Assembly: GCF_014303735.1 (NCBI RefSeq)
Contig: NZ_CP060296.1
Span: forward strand, 2,057,501 to 2,121,500
Origin: Variovorax sp. PAMC28562
Lineage (GTDB): Bacteria > Pseudomonadota > Gammaproteobacteria > Burkholderiales > Burkholderiaceae_C
Length of the DNA: 64,000 nucleotides
Reading direction: 5' to 3'
Positions 10,239 to 19,124 of the stretch are shown here, piece by piece (position 1 is the first letter of the stretch; each line of letters begins with the position of its first letter). A model generated the notes under the pieces. The model worked only from the letters and a program-made list of their open reading frames with translations. It was not told the DNA's origin and made no database searches. A program made the translations under genes and the position numbers.

Positions 10239-10584
10239 ATGATCCTTTGGGGTTTTCCCATGGGACTACAAAGAGGAGTTCGCCGATTTCACGGGTCGTG
10301 CTTCGCGATCCGAGTATTGGTGGTTCGTCCTCGCGTATCTGATCGCCTTGTTTGTCGGCGCGCTGATTCACCGCTTCGTGCAGGGCTTGGTGGTGCTGGT
10401 GTTTATCGTGCCGATCATTGCAGTCGGCGCGCGCCGCCTCCATGACATCGGCAAGACCGGCTGGCTGATGCTGCTCGGGCTGATTCCGCTCGTCAACTTC
10501 GTCCTCCTGTACTTCACGGTGCAGCCGTCGCAGCCTGAGACCAACCAGTGGGGCGCTCCACCCACCACGGTGCCGGTCGTTTAG
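10239..10584 (+). pseudogene. DUF805 family membrane protein with an apparent 5' frameshift
   Basis: From about 10261 the frame encodes a clear DUF805 protein: EEFADFTGRASRSEYWWF, two or three membrane segments, GARRLHDIGKTGW, and LIPLVNFVLLYF near the end. That frame has no ATG, GTG or TTG before TTG 10348 and is closed by a TGA at 10240. The ATGs at 10239 and 10260 are in another frame. A single-base change within the homopolymer-rich stretch TTTGGGGTTTTCCCATGGG would join ATG 10239 to the DUF805 frame. So this is either a recent frameshift or a sequencing error in a homopolymer; otherwise a truncated 78-residue protein could start at TTG 10348. Confidence 0.6.
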
Positions 10585-10606
10585 GCGCTCGAAATTTGCA
10601 CCCTCG

Positions 10607-10630
10607 AAGGCCGCCTTGCGCGGCCTTTTT
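10607..10630 (+). terminator. Rho-independent terminator after the DUF805 gene
   Basis: An 8-bp perfect stem, AAGGCCGC with GCGGCCTT around a five-base loop, runs directly into a T tract. It lies 23 bases after the DUF805 stop and separates the tal-pgi-DUF805 unit from the polyol operon. Confidence 0.85.
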
Positions 10631-10698
10631 CACGTCGCCAGGGTCAAACTACATCCTGTATTGCTCGAATCAGGGAATCCACTAGCCAATCAATGCAT

Positions 10699-10728
10699 GA
10701 AAGTACCGGATGTGGCGATCGAAGTACC
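10699..10728 (+). promoter_or_regulatory. Direct repeat AAGTACC x2, candidate AraC-type activator site
   Basis: Two copies of AAGTACC (10701-10707 and 10722-10728) lie in the same orientation exactly 21 bp apart, about two helical turns, roughly 75-100 bases upstream of the smoE start. AraC/XylS activators bind such direct repeats, and the regulator at the end of this operon belongs to that family. The assignment is inferred from spacing and context. Confidence 0.35.
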
Positions 10729-10763
10729 AAAGCCGCAATCCGCAATCTACAGAATCCTTCCCA

Positions 10764-10782
10764 CAGCGATCGGTGGTCGCTG
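10764..10782. repeat. Inverted repeat just upstream of smoE
   Basis: CAGCGA and TCGCTG flank a seven-base centre close before the smoE ribosome site. It could be an operator or a 5'-leader hairpin; nothing decides between them. Confidence 0.25.
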
Positions 10783-10802
10783 ATCACAACAGGAGACTAT
10801 TC

Positions 10803-12110
10803 ATGAAGCGTTTTGCCAAAGCGGGCCTTGTCCTCGCACTCACCGCTGCCGGGTTCGCCCATGCCGCCACGGAATTGGTCATTGCCACCGTGAACAACGG
10901 CCACATGATCGAAATGCAGAAGCTCACGCCGTTCTTCGAGAAGGCCAACCCCGACATCAAGCTCAAGTGGGTAACGCTCGAAGAAGGCACCCTGCGCCAG
11001 CGCGTGACCACCGACATCGCCACCAAGGGCGGCCAGTTCGACGTGATGACCATCGGCCTCTATGAAACACCGATCTGGTCGAAGAAGGGCTGGCTCAAGC
11101 CCATCGCCACCGACGCGGCATACGACGTCGACGACCTGCTGCCCGCGATTCGCAGCGGCCTCTCGACCGACGGCAAGCTGTACGCCGCACCGTTCTACGG
11201 CGAGAGCTCGATGCTGATGTACCGCAAGGACCTGGCAGACAAGCTCGGCATCAAGATCTCCGACAACCCAACGTGGACCGAAGTCAGGGCGTTCGCCGAC
11301 AAGGCCAACGATCCGAAGGCGGGTGTCTACGGCATGTGCCTGCGCGGCAAGCCGGGTTGGGGCGACAACATGGCCTTCCTGACCACGCTGGTGAACACCA
11401 ACGGCGGCCAGTGGTTCGACATGAAGTGGAAGCCGCAGATCGACACCAAGCCCTGGCATGACGCCGTCACTTTCTACGTCGACATGATGAAGAAAGACGG
11501 CCCTCCTGGCGCGTCGGCCAACAGCTTCAACGAGAACCTGGCGCTGTTCAACGAAGGCAAGTGCGCTGCATGGGTCGACGCGACCATCGCGGCATCGTTC
11601 ATCAGCGACCCGAAGCAGTCGAAGGTGGCCGACAAGGTCGCCTTCGCGCAGGCACCGACCGCCACGACGCCCAAGGGCGCCAACTGGCTCTGGTCGTGGA
11701 ACCTCGCCATCCCCGCCAGCTCGAGCAAGGATGAAGCTGCGCAGAAGTTCATCAAGTGGGCAACGTCGAAGGACTACATCAACCTGGTCGCCAAGGAAAC
11801 GGGCTGGGCTTCGGTGCCGACCGGCACGCGCAAGTCGACCTACGCCAACCCTGAATTCCAGAAGGTGGCCAAGTTTGCAGAAGCCGAGAAGAAGGCCATC
11901 GACACCGCTAACCTGACCGACAGCACGCTGCCGAAGTCACCTTACGTCGGTGTGCAGTACGCGGCGATTCCGGAGTTCCAGGCGATCGGCGTGGCTGTGG
12001 GCCAGCAGATGAGCGCGGCGCTGTCGGGCAAGGTCACTGTCGACCAGGCGTTGAAGACATCGCAGACTGCGGCCGAGCGTGAGATGAAAAAGGGCGGCTA
12101 CTACAAGTAG
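10803..12110 (+). CDS. smoE: Polyol ABC transporter substrate-binding protein (SmoE/MtlE type)
   Basis: This 435-residue periplasmic protein has a signal peptide ending FAHA before ATELVIATV and a family 1 solute-binding domain. It is the first gene of an operon with two permeases, an ATPase, a mannitol dehydrogenase and a sorbitol-type dehydrogenase, which identifies mannitol/sorbitol as the likely ligand. A good AGGAG site precedes ATG 10803; an upstream in-frame extension lacks a signal peptide and is rejected. The downstream gap holds two REP-like hairpins, which could keep this gene's mRNA level above that of the permeases. Confidence 0.9.
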   Translation: MKRFAKAGLVLALTAAGFAHAATELVIATVNNGHMIEMQKLTPFFEKANPDIKLKWVTLEEGTLRQRVTTDIATKGGQFDVMTIGLYETPIWSKKGWLKPIATDAAYDVDDLLPAIRSGLSTDGKLYAAPFYGESSMLMYRKDLADKLGIKISDNPTWTEVRAFADKANDPKAGVYGMCLRGKPGWGDNMAFLTTLVNTNGGQWFDMKWKPQIDTKPWHDAVTFYVDMMKKDGPPGASANSFNENLALFNEGKCAAWVDATIAASFISDPKQSKVADKVAFAQAPTATTPKGANWLWSWNLAIPASSSKDEAAQKFIKWATSKDYINLVAKETGWASVPTGTRKSTYANPEFQKVAKFAEAEKKAIDTANLTDSTLPKSPYVGVQYAAIPEFQAIGVAVGQQMSAALSGKVTVDQALKTSQTAAEREMKKGGYYK

Positions 12111-12121
12111 TCCGTTTTCAT

Positions 12122-12157
12122 CCCCTCTCCTCGCGGGGAGAGGGCCAGGGTGAGGGG
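12122..12157 (+). repeat. REP-like hairpin repeat, copy 1
   Basis: A stem of the form CCCTCTCC-tcgc-GGGGAGAGGG is followed by a CCAGGGTGAGGGG tail. This CCCTCTCCC...GGGAGAGGG...GTGAGGG pattern recurs in many proteobacterial genomes. It lies 12 bases after the smoE stop, opposite in orientation to a second copy 37 bases downstream. Confidence 0.75.
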
Positions 12158-12194
12158 GCATCGGCATATCCACATCAACAGTGGTCTATGTCGC

Positions 12195-12233
12195 TCTCCC
12201 TCACCCCAACCCTCTCCCGCAACGGGAGAGGGG
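12195..12233 (-). repeat. REP-like hairpin repeat, copy 2 (inverted)
   Basis: The same element as the copy at 12122 in reverse orientation: CTCCCTCACCCCAA and then CCCTCTCCC-gcaa-CGGGAGAGGG. The two copies form an inverted pair in the smoE-smoF gap, 26 bases before the smoF start. Confidence 0.75.
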
Positions 12234-12258
12234 GCAATCGCCAGCGAGGAATACAAAA

Positions 12259-13116
12259 ATGAAAAGAATACTGCCGCGCGCCCTCATGGCGCCCGCCGTG
12301 CTCACGCTCTTCCTCTGGATGATCGTGCCGCTGTTGATGACGTTGTACTTTTCGTTCGTCAACTACAACCTCATGCAGCCGGGCGAGCGCACCTTCGCCG
12401 GCATCGAGAACTTTCACTACTTCGTGACCGACCCCGACTTCTGGCCGGCGGTGTGGAACACGCTGATGCTGATCGGCAGCGTCATCATCATCACGGTGGT
12501 GGGCGGGGTGCTGTTGGCCTTGCTGGTCAACGAACCGTTTCCGGGCCGCGGCATCGTGCGCGTGCTGCTCATCTCGCCGTTCTTCGTCATGCCCGCGGTC
12601 AACGCGCTGCTGTGGAAGCACATGATGATGAATCCGATCTACGGGGTGCTGGCCGACCTGTGGCGCTTCTTCGGTGCGACGCCGGTCGACTGGCTGACCG
12701 ACGTGCCGCTGTTCTCGATCATCATCATGGTGGCATGGCAATGGCTGCCTTTTGCCTGCCTGATTTTCATCACATCGCTGCAGTCGCTCGACCGTGAACA
12801 GATGGAAGCCGCGCGCATGGACGGCGCGACCGGGCCGCAGCGATTCTTCTACCTGACCATTCCGCATCTGGGCCGCCCGATGGCGGTGGTGATCATGATC
12901 GAGATGATCTTTTTGCTCAGCATCTTTGCCGAGATCGCCATCACCACCAACGGTGGTCCGGGCAACGAGAGCACCAACATGACCTACCTGATCTTCAAGC
13001 AGTCGCTGATGAATTTCGACGTGGGTGTGGCCTCCGCCGGTGCGCTGTTCGCGGTGGTGTTCGCCAACATCGTGGCCGTGTTTTTGATTCGCATCATCGG
13101 CAAGAACCTGGACTGA
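12259..13116 (+). CDS. smoF: Polyol ABC transporter permease (SmoF/MtlF type)
   Basis: This 285-residue inner-membrane permease of the MalF class has six predicted membrane segments. It carries an EAA loop, EAARMDGATGPQRFFYLTIP, that docks to the ATPase. The ATG at 12259 is preceded by AGCGAGGA. A longer in-frame reading would translate the REP-like element and is rejected. It pairs with SmoG, whose gene starts nine bases after this stop. Confidence 0.92.
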   Translation: MKRILPRALMAPAVLTLFLWMIVPLLMTLYFSFVNYNLMQPGERTFAGIENFHYFVTDPDFWPAVWNTLMLIGSVIIITVVGGVLLALLVNEPFPGRGIVRVLLISPFFVMPAVNALLWKHMMMNPIYGVLADLWRFFGATPVDWLTDVPLFSIIIMVAWQWLPFACLIFITSLQSLDREQMEAARMDGATGPQRFFYLTIPHLGRPMAVVIMIEMIFLLSIFAEIAITTNGGPGNESTNMTYLIFKQSLMNFDVGVASAGALFAVVFANIVAVFLIRIIGKNLD

Positions 13117-13125
13117 GAGGCAAGC

Positions 13126-13962
13126 ATGCAAGTCACCAAACCCCCCAGCAATTTTCTGCCGCTGACGCTGCGTACCGTCGGTGCGTGGGCCGTCACGCTG
13201 ATCCTGTTCTTTCCGCTCGGCTGGCTGTTCCTCACCGCCTTCAAGACGGAATTGCAGGCGATCCACGTGCCGCCGCTCTTTGTCTTCGAGCCGACGATGG
13301 ACAACTTCACCGAGGTGCAGCGTCGCAGCGACTACCTGCTGTACGCGCGCAACTCGCTCATCACCAGCCTGGGCTCGACCATCATCGGCCTGCTGATCGC
13401 GGCGCCCGCCGCATATTCGATGGCGTTCTTTCGCACCAAGCGAACACGCGACATCCTGATGTGGATGCTGTCGACGAAGATGATGCCGGCGGTCGGCGCG
13501 CTGGTGCCGATCTATGTCATGGCGCAGACGGTCGGCATGCTCGACTCGCTGACGGCGCTGACCATCGTCTTCACGCTGTCTAACCTGCCGATCATGGTGT
13601 GGATGCTCTACACCAGCTACAAGGACATCCCGCCGGAGATCCTCGAAGCGGCGCGCATGGACGGCGCCAGTCTCTGGAAAGAGTTCCGCCACGTGGTGCT
13701 GCCGCTGTCGGTCGGCGGCCTCGCATCGACCGGCCTGCTGTGCCTGGTGCTGAGCTGGAACGAGGCTTTCTGGGCGCTCAACCTCACGTCCGCCAAAGCC
13801 GGCACGCTGGCCACGCTGATCGCTTCGTACTCGAGCCCCGAAGGTTTGTTCTGGGCCAAGCTGTCGGCAGCTTCGCTGATGGCCATCGCGCCCATCGTGG
13901 TCTTCGGCTGGTTCAGCCAAAAACAACTCGTCCAAGGCCTGACCTTTGGCGCAGTGAAGTAA
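13126..13962 (+). CDS. smoG: Polyol ABC transporter permease (SmoG/MtlG type)
   Basis: This 278-residue permease of the MalG class has six predicted membrane segments and an EAA loop, EAARMDGASLWKEFRHVVLP. It forms the second half of the polyol import channel with SmoF. A GAGAGG ribosome site precedes its ATG, and the ATPase gene follows after 16 bases. Confidence 0.93.
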   Translation: MQVTKPPSNFLPLTLRTVGAWAVTLILFFPLGWLFLTAFKTELQAIHVPPLFVFEPTMDNFTEVQRRSDYLLYARNSLITSLGSTIIGLLIAAPAAYSMAFFRTKRTRDILMWMLSTKMMPAVGALVPIYVMAQTVGMLDSLTALTIVFTLSNLPIMVWMLYTSYKDIPPEILEAARMDGASLWKEFRHVVLPLSVGGLASTGLLCLVLSWNEAFWALNLTSAKAGTLATLIASYSSPEGLFWAKLSAASLMAIAPIVVFGWFSQKQLVQGLTFGAVK

Positions 13963-13978
13963 TCAAGGAGACGAATCA

Positions 13979-15019
<1,041 letters not shown>

Positions 15020-15040
15020 GGCACCAACGCAAAGGACATC

Positions 15041-16456
15041 GTGACCACCAGTGAACCCGATCGGGTAATCCTTCATCTCGGGCTCGGCTCGTTTCATCGG
15101 GCGCATCAGGCTGTGTACCTGCAACGCCTCATAGAGGCCGGCGACACGCGATGGTCGATCACCGGCGCCAACCTGCGCGGCGACATGGCCCCGGTGCTCG
15201 ATGCATTGCAGGCGCAGGGCGGCCGCTACACGCTGGAGACGGTGTCGCCCGCGGGCGAGTATCGCTACGAGCGCATCGAATCGATTCGCAAGGTGTTGCC
15301 GTGGGAGCCGACGCTCGCTGCGGTGATCGCCTGCGGCGCTGCACCGGCCACGCGCATCGTCTCTTTCACGGTGACCGAAGCCGGCTACTACCTGGACCCG
15401 AAGGACAAGCTCGACCTGTCGTTCGCCGACTTGTCGGGCGATGTCGAGCGGGCACGCACGGGCGAAGCGGGGCAAACCATCTACGGCGCTCTCTGCGCCA
15501 TCCTGCGGGCGCGCAAGGCCGCCAATGCAGGGCCTGTCACGCTGCTCAACTGCGACAACCTGCGCCACAACGGCGAGCGCTTTCGGGCTGGCCTGCTGGA
15601 ATTCATCGGCATGACCGGCGACGACGCGTTGCTGCAATGGGTGCGAACGAACACGACTTCGCCCAACGCGATGGTCGACCGCATCACGCCGCGCCCGCCG
15701 CCAGAGTTGCGCGACCGGGTGAAAACAGCGACCAGCTGGGACGACGCCGTGCCTGTCACCGGAGAGAGCTTTATCCAGTGGGTGGTCGAAGACGACTTCA
15801 TTGCGGAGCGGCCCGACTGGGGTCGCGTCGGCGTGCAACTGGTCGATTCGGTGGCGCCTTATGAAGAGGCCAAGATCCGCATCCTCAACGCGACGCACAG
15901 CTGCATCGCCTGGGCCGGCACGCTCATCGGGCTCGACTTCATCCACGAAGGTACGCACGACGCGGCGATTCGCAAGATGGCATTCGACTACGTCACCGAC
16001 GACGTGATTCCGTGCCTGAGCTCGCCCACGTCGCCGGGGCCGATCGACCTCCCGGCGTACCGGGATGTGGTGCTCGACCGCTTCGGCAACCCTGCCATCC
16101 GCGACACCAACCAGCGCGTCGCGATGGACGGCTTCTCGAAGATCCCCGGCTTTGTCGCACCGACGGTGCGAGAGCGGCTGGCGGCGGGCGAATCGATCGA
16201 CAGCGTGGCCATGTTGCCGGCGCTGTTCCTTGCTTTCTTGCAGCGTTGGCATCGCGGCGTGCTGCCGTACGAGTACCACGACCAGAGCATGGATGTGGCG
16301 GCGGCGCATGCTTTGTGCGACGCGGTCGACCCGGTCGAGACGATGTGTGCCGATGTAGCGCTGTGGGGCTCTGCGGCGAGCGACGCGCGGCTGGTGGATG
16401 CGGTGCGCGCTGCCAGCGAAAAAGTGACGCGCTTCGTCGAAGGCGCACCGGCATGA
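15041..16456 (+). CDS. mtlK: Mannitol 2-dehydrogenase, long-chain polyol dehydrogenase family
   Basis: This 471-residue enzyme oxidises D-mannitol to D-fructose with NAD+. It has an N-terminal Rossmann start, ILHLGLGSFHRAHQAVYL, and the family's catalytic block KIRILNATHSCIAWAGTLIG with the active Lys followed by the N/H cluster. The length matches bacterial mannitol 2-dehydrogenases, although arabinitol or fructuronate relatives are close. A GTG start is used behind an AAAGGA ribosome site. Its stop overlaps smoS by four bases (ATGA). Confidence 0.92.
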   Translation: MTTSEPDRVILHLGLGSFHRAHQAVYLQRLIEAGDTRWSITGANLRGDMAPVLDALQAQGGRYTLETVSPAGEYRYERIESIRKVLPWEPTLAAVIACGAAPATRIVSFTVTEAGYYLDPKDKLDLSFADLSGDVERARTGEAGQTIYGALCAILRARKAANAGPVTLLNCDNLRHNGERFRAGLLEFIGMTGDDALLQWVRTNTTSPNAMVDRITPRPPPELRDRVKTATSWDDAVPVTGESFIQWVVEDDFIAERPDWGRVGVQLVDSVAPYEEAKIRILNATHSCIAWAGTLIGLDFIHEGTHDAAIRKMAFDYVTDDVIPCLSSPTSPGPIDLPAYRDVVLDRFGNPAIRDTNQRVAMDGFSKIPGFVAPTVRERLAAGESIDSVAMLPALFLAFLQRWHRGVLPYEYHDQSMDVAAAHALCDAVDPVETMCADVALWGSAASDARLVDAVRAASEKVTRFVEGAPA

Positions 16457-17301
16457 CCGCAGTCACAGGCGCCATCGACGCCATCGCTTCGACGGCTGCT
16501 ACGACCGCCGCGAGGAGCGGCAGCTTCGCGGGCCGGCACATCCTGTTGACCGGCGCAGGCGGCGGCATCGGCCTCGCCGTGGCGCAAGCGTTCGCGGCCG
16601 AAGGCGCTCTCTGCAGCGTGGTCGACCGATCGCCGACCGCCTCCGACGAGGCCGCCGCATTGCATCAGTCGCATCCGGCTCAGGTCCACTACATCGGCGC
16701 CGACGTCACCGACTCCCGCGCCATCGCCGACATGCTGGCCTCCGCCACGCAGCGCTTCGGCCCGGTGCACACGCTCTTCAATAACGCGGCGCTGTTCGAC
16801 CTGGCACCGCTGCTCGACAGCGACGAGGCCTCGTTCGACCGCCTGTTCGCAGTCAACGTCAAAGGCATGTTCTTCGTCATGCAGGCCGTGCTGCGGCAGA
16901 TGGTCGAAGGCGCTACGCCGGGCGCGTCGATCATCAACCTGGCGTCGCAGGCCGGCCGCCGTGGCGAGGCACTGGTGTCGCACTACTGCGCCACCAAGGC
17001 GGCCGTCATCAGCTACACGCAGAGCGCCGCACTGGCGATGGCGCCGCACGGAATTCGCGTCAACGCGATTTCGCCGGGTGTGGTCGACACGCCGATGTGG
17101 GCGCATGTCGACAGCCTGTTCGCCAAGGCCGAAGGCTTGCCGCTGGGTGAAAAGAAGCGGCGCGTCGGGCTCGAAGTGCCGCTCGGCCGCATGGGCAAGC
17201 CGGGCGATATCGCCGGCGCTGCGCTGTTCCTGGCGAGCGAGGCGGCGAGCTACATCACGGCGCAAACCTTGAATGTCGACGGTGGTAACGTCATGAGCTG
17301 A
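16453..17301 (+). CDS. smoS: Sorbitol/polyol dehydrogenase, SDR family (SmoS-like)
   Basis: This 282-residue short-chain dehydrogenase should oxidise sorbitol or a related polyol to a ketose. It has the cofactor motif TGAGGGIG, NNAALFDLAP, ASQAGRRGEALV and the catalytic YCATK (Y178, K182). NNAALFDLAP, the GRRGEALV block and LPLGEKKRRVG are close to the sorbitol dehydrogenase SmoS of Rhodobacter as I remember it. About 24 extra Ala/Thr-rich residues precede the fold. The start overlaps the mannitol dehydrogenase stop, so it is coupled to it. Together the two enzymes handle both common hexitols brought in by SmoEFGK. Confidence 0.88.
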   Translation: MTAVTGAIDAIASTAATTAARSGSFAGRHILLTGAGGGIGLAVAQAFAAEGALCSVVDRSPTASDEAAALHQSHPAQVHYIGADVTDSRAIADMLASATQRFGPVHTLFNNAALFDLAPLLDSDEASFDRLFAVNVKGMFFVMQAVLRQMVEGATPGASIINLASQAGRRGEALVSHYCATKAAVISYTQSAALAMAPHGIRVNAISPGVVDTPMWAHVDSLFAKAEGLPLGEKKRRVGLEVPLGRMGKPGDIAGAALFLASEAASYITAQTLNVDGGNVMS

Positions 17302-17316
17302 ACGGTTTTTCCGTTC
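17300..17316 (+). terminator. Weak hairpin after smoS
   Basis: GAACGG-TTTTT-CCGTTC forms a six-base stem directly at the smoS stop. It lacks a following T tract, so it may be only an mRNA 3'-end stabiliser or a weak terminator. Confidence 0.35.
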
Positions 17317-17367
17317 TGCTCCAGCCTTCGCTCGTCACTGCTTCATGCCCGCTTTCCCGACTGCTCG

Positions 17368-18375
17368 ATGACCGCCGCACGCCAACGCCACTTGCCTCGC
17401 CACCGCGAGCCGGAGATGGAGCGCGACTTCGCGCGCTCACCGGCGCTCGGCTACGAGGCGCCTGACGAAAGCGGGTTGGTGCGCTGCCTTGCGCACGGCT
17501 TTCCGAGCCCGCTGGTGCGCTGGCATTTTCATGAAGAGTACGAGCTGCACCTGATCACCGAAACGTCAGGCAAGGCCTTCGTGGGCGACTGGATCGGACC
17601 GTTCCAGCCCGGCCATCTTGTGCTGTGCGGCCCCAAGCTGCCGCACAACTGGATCTCGCTCGATGCGCCGGAAGGTGGTGCCGCCGGGCGCGATCGCGTC
17701 ATCCAGTTCCGGCACGAGCCGATCGAACGTGCGGCCGTTGAAATTCCTGAATTGCGCGAGGTCATGCACCTGCTCGATCGCGCTCGCAACGGCATCGAAT
17801 TTTTCGGCTTGTCGGAGCGTGCGCGGCTGCATTGGGATCACATCAAGGCGTCGCGCGGGGTGCGGCGCTTTGGCGTGTTTTGCGACTTCATGGCCGACCT
17901 GTCGCAGTGCACCGACTACCGGTTGCTGTCCAGCGTTCAGATGCAGGGCGTCGAGGGCGATGCCGAGGTCGACCAGATCAACGGCATCGTCAACCGCATC
18001 ACCGCCAACCTCGCCGAGCCGATTGCGATGTCGGAGGTGGCTGCGGAACTGGGCATGAGCGAAAGCAAGTTCAGCCGTTTCTTCAGGCGCTCGACCGGCA
18101 ACAGCTTTACCGATTTCGTGAACCGCGTGCGCATCAACAGCGCGTGCCATCTGCTGATGCAGACCGACCACTACGTCACCGACATCTGCTACCAAGTCGG
18201 CTTTAACAACGTGGCCAACTTCAACCGGCGCTTCCTGGAAATCAAGGGCATGACGCCCAGCGAATTCCGGCGCCAGGCCGATCACCGCTTCGGCGGATCG
18301 ACGGTGCCGTTGAATGCTCTGGCACCGTCGAGTCTTCAGGCGCCGACGCCGACCAGTACCGGCGTCGCGCGGTAG
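17368..18375 (+). CDS. AraC-family transcriptional regulator
   Basis: This 335-residue regulator has an N-terminal cupin-like sensor domain (VRWHFHEEYELHLI, PGHLVLCGPKLPHNW) and a C-terminal AraC/XylS double helix-turn-helix at about residues 205-300 (MSESKFSRFFRRSTGNSF; YQVGFNNVANFNRRF). By position it most likely activates the polyol operon that ends 66 bases upstream, like MtlR in Pseudomonas, with polyol as inducer. Start choice is open: ATG 17368, or ATG 17416 which has GAGCCGGA just upstream and gives 319 residues. Its 3' end overlaps msrA, on the opposite strand, by 40 bases. Confidence 0.88.
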   Translation: MTAARQRHLPRHREPEMERDFARSPALGYEAPDESGLVRCLAHGFPSPLVRWHFHEEYELHLITETSGKAFVGDWIGPFQPGHLVLCGPKLPHNWISLDAPEGGAAGRDRVIQFRHEPIERAAVEIPELREVMHLLDRARNGIEFFGLSERARLHWDHIKASRGVRRFGVFCDFMADLSQCTDYRLLSSVQMQGVEGDAEVDQINGIVNRITANLAEPIAMSEVAAELGMSESKFSRFFRRSTGNSFTDFVNRVRINSACHLLMQTDHYVTDICYQVGFNNVANFNRRFLEIKGMTPSEFRRQADHRFGGSTVPLNALAPSSLQAPTPTSTGVAR

Positions 18376-19124
18376 CGATCGGGAAACACCTTCTTCAGGT
18401 TCTCGATTTTCGGCAGGTCGTTGAAGACGATGTACGGCTGGTTCGGATTGCGCGTCAGGTAGTCTTGGTGATAGCCCTCCGCCGGAAAGAAGGCTTTTTG
18501 CGTTTCGATGGTCGTGGCGATCGGACCGCCGAAAGTCTTGGCCGCGTCGAGTTGGGCGATATAGGCCTTGGCGACGCGCGCCTGCTCGGGCGATTGCGCG
18601 AACACGGTCGAGCGGTATTGCGTGCCCCGGTCCGGCCCCTGGCGATTGAGTTCGGTCGGGTTGTGCGCGACCGAAAAGTAGATCTGCAGGATCCGACCGT
18701 AGCTGATCTGCTTGGGGTCGTAGGTGATGCGAACGGCTTCGGCATGGCCGGTGCTGCCCGAGCCGACCGACTCGTACCTGGCCGTCTTCTCGTCCCCGCC
18801 GGCATAGCCCGACACCGCGCTCGTCACGCCCTTGACGTGCTGGAACACTCCCTGCACGCCCCAGAAACAGCCGCCGGCGACGACGGCCGTTTCGGTGGCG
18901 GCAGTGGACGCCGCGGCGGCACTCGCCGCATCGTCGGCTGGTGCCGGAATGACGACGGCATTCTCGGCAGCGAACGAAGGCACTGCCTTCCAGAGTGCTG
19001 CGCCACCGAGCAATGCCACCGCGGAAAGCAGCGTGCGGCGTGCCAGCACCGAGCGTGTTGCCGATGCGGATGTGGCGGCGGAGACGGTTGCTCTGGCCTG
19101 GTGGTTCGATTGTTTGTTGTTCAT
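18336..19124 (-). CDS. msrA: Exported peptide-methionine (S)-S-oxide reductase
   Basis: MsrA reduces the S epimer of methionine sulfoxide in proteins. The 262-residue product has the catalytic motif GGCFWGVQG with C86, and further family blocks GYAGGDEKTARYESV, STGHAEAVRITYDP, and EGYHQDYL near the C-terminus. Unlike cytoplasmic MsrA (about 180-210 residues) it starts with an 80-residue leader containing LARRTLLSAVALLGGAAL, a hydrophobic and possibly Tat-like segment, then an Ala-rich linker. I infer a periplasmic location. Its ATG overlaps the stop of the DipZ-like gene by four bases, tying it to a thiol-electron donor. The end overlaps the AraC gene tail. Confidence 0.93.
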   Translation of the reverse strand: MNNKQSNHQARATVSAATSASATRSVLARRTLLSAVALLGGAALWKAVPSFAAENAVVIPAPADDAASAAAASTAATETAVVAGGCFWGVQGVFQHVKGVTSAVSGYAGGDEKTARYESVGSGSTGHAEAVRITYDPKQISYGRILQIYFSVAHNPTELNRQGPDRGTQYRSTVFAQSPEQARVAKAYIAQLDAAKTFGGPIATTIETQKAFFPAEGYHQDYLTRNPNQPYIVFNDLPKIENLKKVFPDRYRATPVLVGVGA

